Assembly: GCA_946631075.1 (NCBI GenBank)
Contig: CAMOZS010000096.1
Span: 1 to 6,487 of the forward strand
Length of the DNA: 6,487 nucleotides
Source: an uncultured Bacillota bacterium
GTDB taxonomy: Bacteria > Bacillota > Clostridia > Peptostreptococcales > Anaerovoracaceae
Direction: 5' to 3'
The position numbers and the translations under genes were made by a program. Shown in pieces: positions 5,030-6,487 of this stretch (position 1 is its first letter; the number at the start of each line of letters is the position of its first letter). The notes under the pieces were generated by a model that did not search any database, was not told where the DNA came from, and saw nothing but the letters and a program-made list of their open reading frames with translations.

Positions 5030-6159
5030 AATGTGGTTCCTCCCGGTTCAGGCTTCTGCCTGGATATGTTCAGCAGCACCCCGGCCGCGAAAAGGAATAT
5101 CAGGATGCCGTTTCCGCCGTAGCTGATGAAGGGCAGGTTGATTCCGGTCGCCGGCATGGAGGCCGTTACGACCGCGATGTTCAGGATCAGCTGGATGGCG
5201 ACCATAATGACAAAGCCGGACGCCAGGAGCATCCCGTACTGGTCCGGCGCGTTGAGCGCGATACGCATACCCCTCCAGATGAAGAGGCAGTAAAAGATGA
5301 TCAGGACGATGATCCCGATGTATCCCAGTTCTTCGCCGATGATGGCCAGAATAAAGTCGTTCTGCGGCTCCGGCAGGTAGAGGCTCTTCTGTACGCTCTT
5401 GCCAAGGCCCACGCCCGTCAGGCCTCCCGAACCGAGGGCCAGCAGGGACTGGGCTACCTGATATCCTTCTCCGTACATGTCCTCAAAGGGATTCAGGAAG
5501 TTGGTCATTCTGTCGTACCAGAAAGAGTCCTGCATGAAGAAGAGGATGAACAGAAGTCCCCCGGCGCCCAGGGCACCGGTGATCCAGACGTAGATCCACC
5601 GCATCCCGGCGACCAGGAGCATGGCGACCGAGATCCCGCAGATGGTGATGGCCGTGGACAGGTTGGGCTGCTTGATGATCAGAAAGGCGCACAGGGCGGT
5701 GATCAGAAGGACCGGCAGGATGCCCAGCAGCGGAGATTTGGCCCGGCCGGGCTTTTCCCCCATGAACCAGGCGATGAACAGGATGATGGCCAGCTTGGCC
5801 CATTCGCCGGGCATGAAGGTCAGATTTCCCACACCCAGCCAGCGGTAGGCTCCGTTACGGTTCTCGCCGATGAAGAGTACGGCCACCAGGGAAGCCACGA
5901 TAAAAATAAGCGCAAAAAGAGCGATCTTCTTGTAGATCCGATAATCGACGACGATAGCGCCGAACATCAGCACGATCCCCAGCATGATCCAGATCGTGTC
6001 ACGGATCAGATACGAGAAGGGTGTTCCGTCGGTGCTGATCGACGAATAGTAGCTGGCGCTGAAGACCATGACCAGGCCAAAAGCCGTCAGACACAATGTG
6101 ATCAGCAAAAACGGGAAATCGACTGATCTGAAATTCAAGGACGCAACTGACGAACGCAT
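5026..6159 (-). CDS. ftsW: SEDS-family peptidoglycan glycosyltransferase FtsW/SpoVE
   Basis: SEDS proteins polymerise lipid II into glycan strands together with a class B penicillin-binding protein; the copy in the dcw cluster acts at the division septum (FtsW) or in spore cortex synthesis (SpoVE). The 377-residue protein is almost entirely hydrophobic, with about ten membrane helices beginning at residue 16. Family motifs are YRWLG (105-109), MPGEWAK (116-122), KQPNLSTA (163-170), QSLLALGSGGLTGVGLG (237-253), LPEPQNDFILAIIGEELG (262-279) with the presumed catalytic Asp268, and INLPFISYGG (340-349). The Asp of the usual QPDLGT motif is Asn here. The ATG at 6159 lies inside the end of murD, with GGGGAG (6171-6176) 11 bases upstream, and the stop overlaps murG as ATGA. 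The location between murD and murG is the spoVE place in B. subtilis. Sequence alone does not separate an FtsW role from a SpoVE role; no sporulation gene is in view. Confidence 0.96.
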   Translation of the reverse strand: MRSSVASLNFRSVDFPFLLITLCLTAFGLVMVFSASYYSSISTDGTPFSYLIRDTIWIMLGIVLMFGAIVVDYRIYKKIALFALIFIVASLVAVLFIGENRNGAYRWLGVGNLTFMPGEWAKLAIILFIAWFMGEKPGRAKSPLLGILPVLLITALCAFLIIKQPNLSTAITICGISVAMLLVAGMRWIYVWITGALGAGGLLFILFFMQDSFWYDRMTNFLNPFEDMYGEGYQVAQSLLALGSGGLTGVGLGKSVQKSLYLPEPQNDFILAIIGEELGYIGIIVLIIFYCLFIWRGMRIALNAPDQYGMLLASGFVIMVAIQLILNIAVVTASMPATGINLPFISYGGNGILIFLFAAGVLLNISRQKPEPGGTTL

Positions 6160-6487
6160 GTCTTGAAATGCTCCCCTCTTTGCTCAAAGTTATCATACAT
6201 ATCCCAGCTGGCGCAGGCAGGAGAAAGGAGGACTACATCTCCCTCCACCGCTTCTCTCACCGCTTCCGCGACGCAGCTTTCCATGTCGGGACAGATCACT
6301 GTATTGGTGAAGCCTTCCCTCTCGGCCGTAGCGCGGATGGTCTCCGCCGTCGCCCCGAGAAGGACCAGCTTTTTGACTCTTCCTTCAAAAGCCTGGATGA
6401 ACTCGGTGAAATCCGAGGCCTTGTCATAGCCTCCCGCGATCAGGATGATGTTCTCCTTCATGGCCTCGATGGCCTTGATGGCCGCAT
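6135..6487 (-). CDS. murD: UDP-MurNAc-L-Ala--D-Glu ligase MurD, C-terminal part only
   Basis: MurD is the cytoplasmic ATP-dependent ligase that adds D-glutamate to UDP-MurNAc-L-Ala. Only the last 116 residues of a protein usually about 450 long are present; the frame is open to the right edge, starting AAIKAIEAMKENIILIAGGY. The ATG at 6461 is an internal Met, not the start. This is the C-terminal Rossmann-like ligase domain, with the family motif ILIAGGYDK near its beginning and LLSPACASWDMYDNFEQRG followed by EHF near its end, both characteristic of MurD rather than MurC, MurE or MurF. The Mur ligase central ATPase domain is outside the window. The 3' end overlaps the ftsW start by 25 bases, so ftsW translation probably depends on ribosomes finishing murD. 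mraY or other mur genes would be expected upstream. Confidence 0.96.
   Translation of the reverse strand, partial: AAIKAIEAMKENIILIAGGYDKASDFTEFIQAFEGRVKKLVLLGATAETIRATAEREGFTNTVICPDMESCVAEAVREAVEGDVVLLSPACASWDMYDNFEQRGEHFKTCVRQLRP

Noticed and set aside
4001..5122. 373-codon open frame on the plus strand opposite murG
   Set aside because: It mirrors murG almost exactly, its translation resembles no family I know, and murG has every expected motif. Long antisense open frames are common opposite GC-rich genes with strong codon bias.
6135..6461. Separate small 108-residue protein starting at 6461
   Set aside because: The frame continues upstream to the window edge with MurD-like sequence, so this is the MurD C-terminal domain cut by the window.

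Overview
The window is a chromosomal segment from a Gram-positive anaerobe-like bacterium, most likely Bacillota of the class Clostridia. That guess rests on gene content and order, strong Shine-Dalgarno sites and a DivIB-type division protein; genus or family cannot be fixed from the sequence alone. Every gene I can support is on the minus strand, so transcription runs from the right end (6487) to the left end (1). Coding density is near total. The DNA looks GC-rich by eye, except for a clearly AT-rich patch at about 2750-2860. I see no mobile element, tRNA, rRNA or CRISPR array, and no stretch over 300 bases without a gene.

Right to left, the first block is the division and cell wall (dcw) cluster: the 3' end of murD (6135-6487), ftsW/spoVE (5026-6159), murG (3929-5029), divIB/ftsQ (2802-3929) and ftsZ (1633-2751). 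The first four overlap one another by 1 to 25 bases and look translationally coupled. MurD adds D-Glu to the soluble peptidoglycan precursor. MurG makes lipid II on the inner membrane face. The SEDS protein FtsW polymerises lipid II at the septum, DivIB is a bitopic divisome protein, and FtsZ is the ring-forming GTPase. Compared with the Bacillus subtilis order, murB and ftsA are absent between murG and ftsZ.

The second block, after a perfect hairpin at 1586-1615, is a SpoU/TrmH-type RNA 2'-O-methyltransferase gene (794-1570). It is followed one base later by pheS (1-792, 3' end outside the window). A methyltransferase next to pheS is also seen in B. subtilis (ysgA-pheS).

The most interesting non-coding structure is the divIB-ftsZ junction. 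It has a good extended -10 promoter for ftsZ, a 12-bp palindrome over the -10/+1 region, and a 15-bp perfect inverted repeat inside the end of the divIB coding sequence whose inner arm covers the -35 element. The other oddity is the DivIB cytoplasmic tail: about 105 residues with 48 Asp/Glu and one Arg, followed by a very basic juxtamembrane block. Otherwise this is an ordinary housekeeping region, and I found no convincing undescribed system in it.
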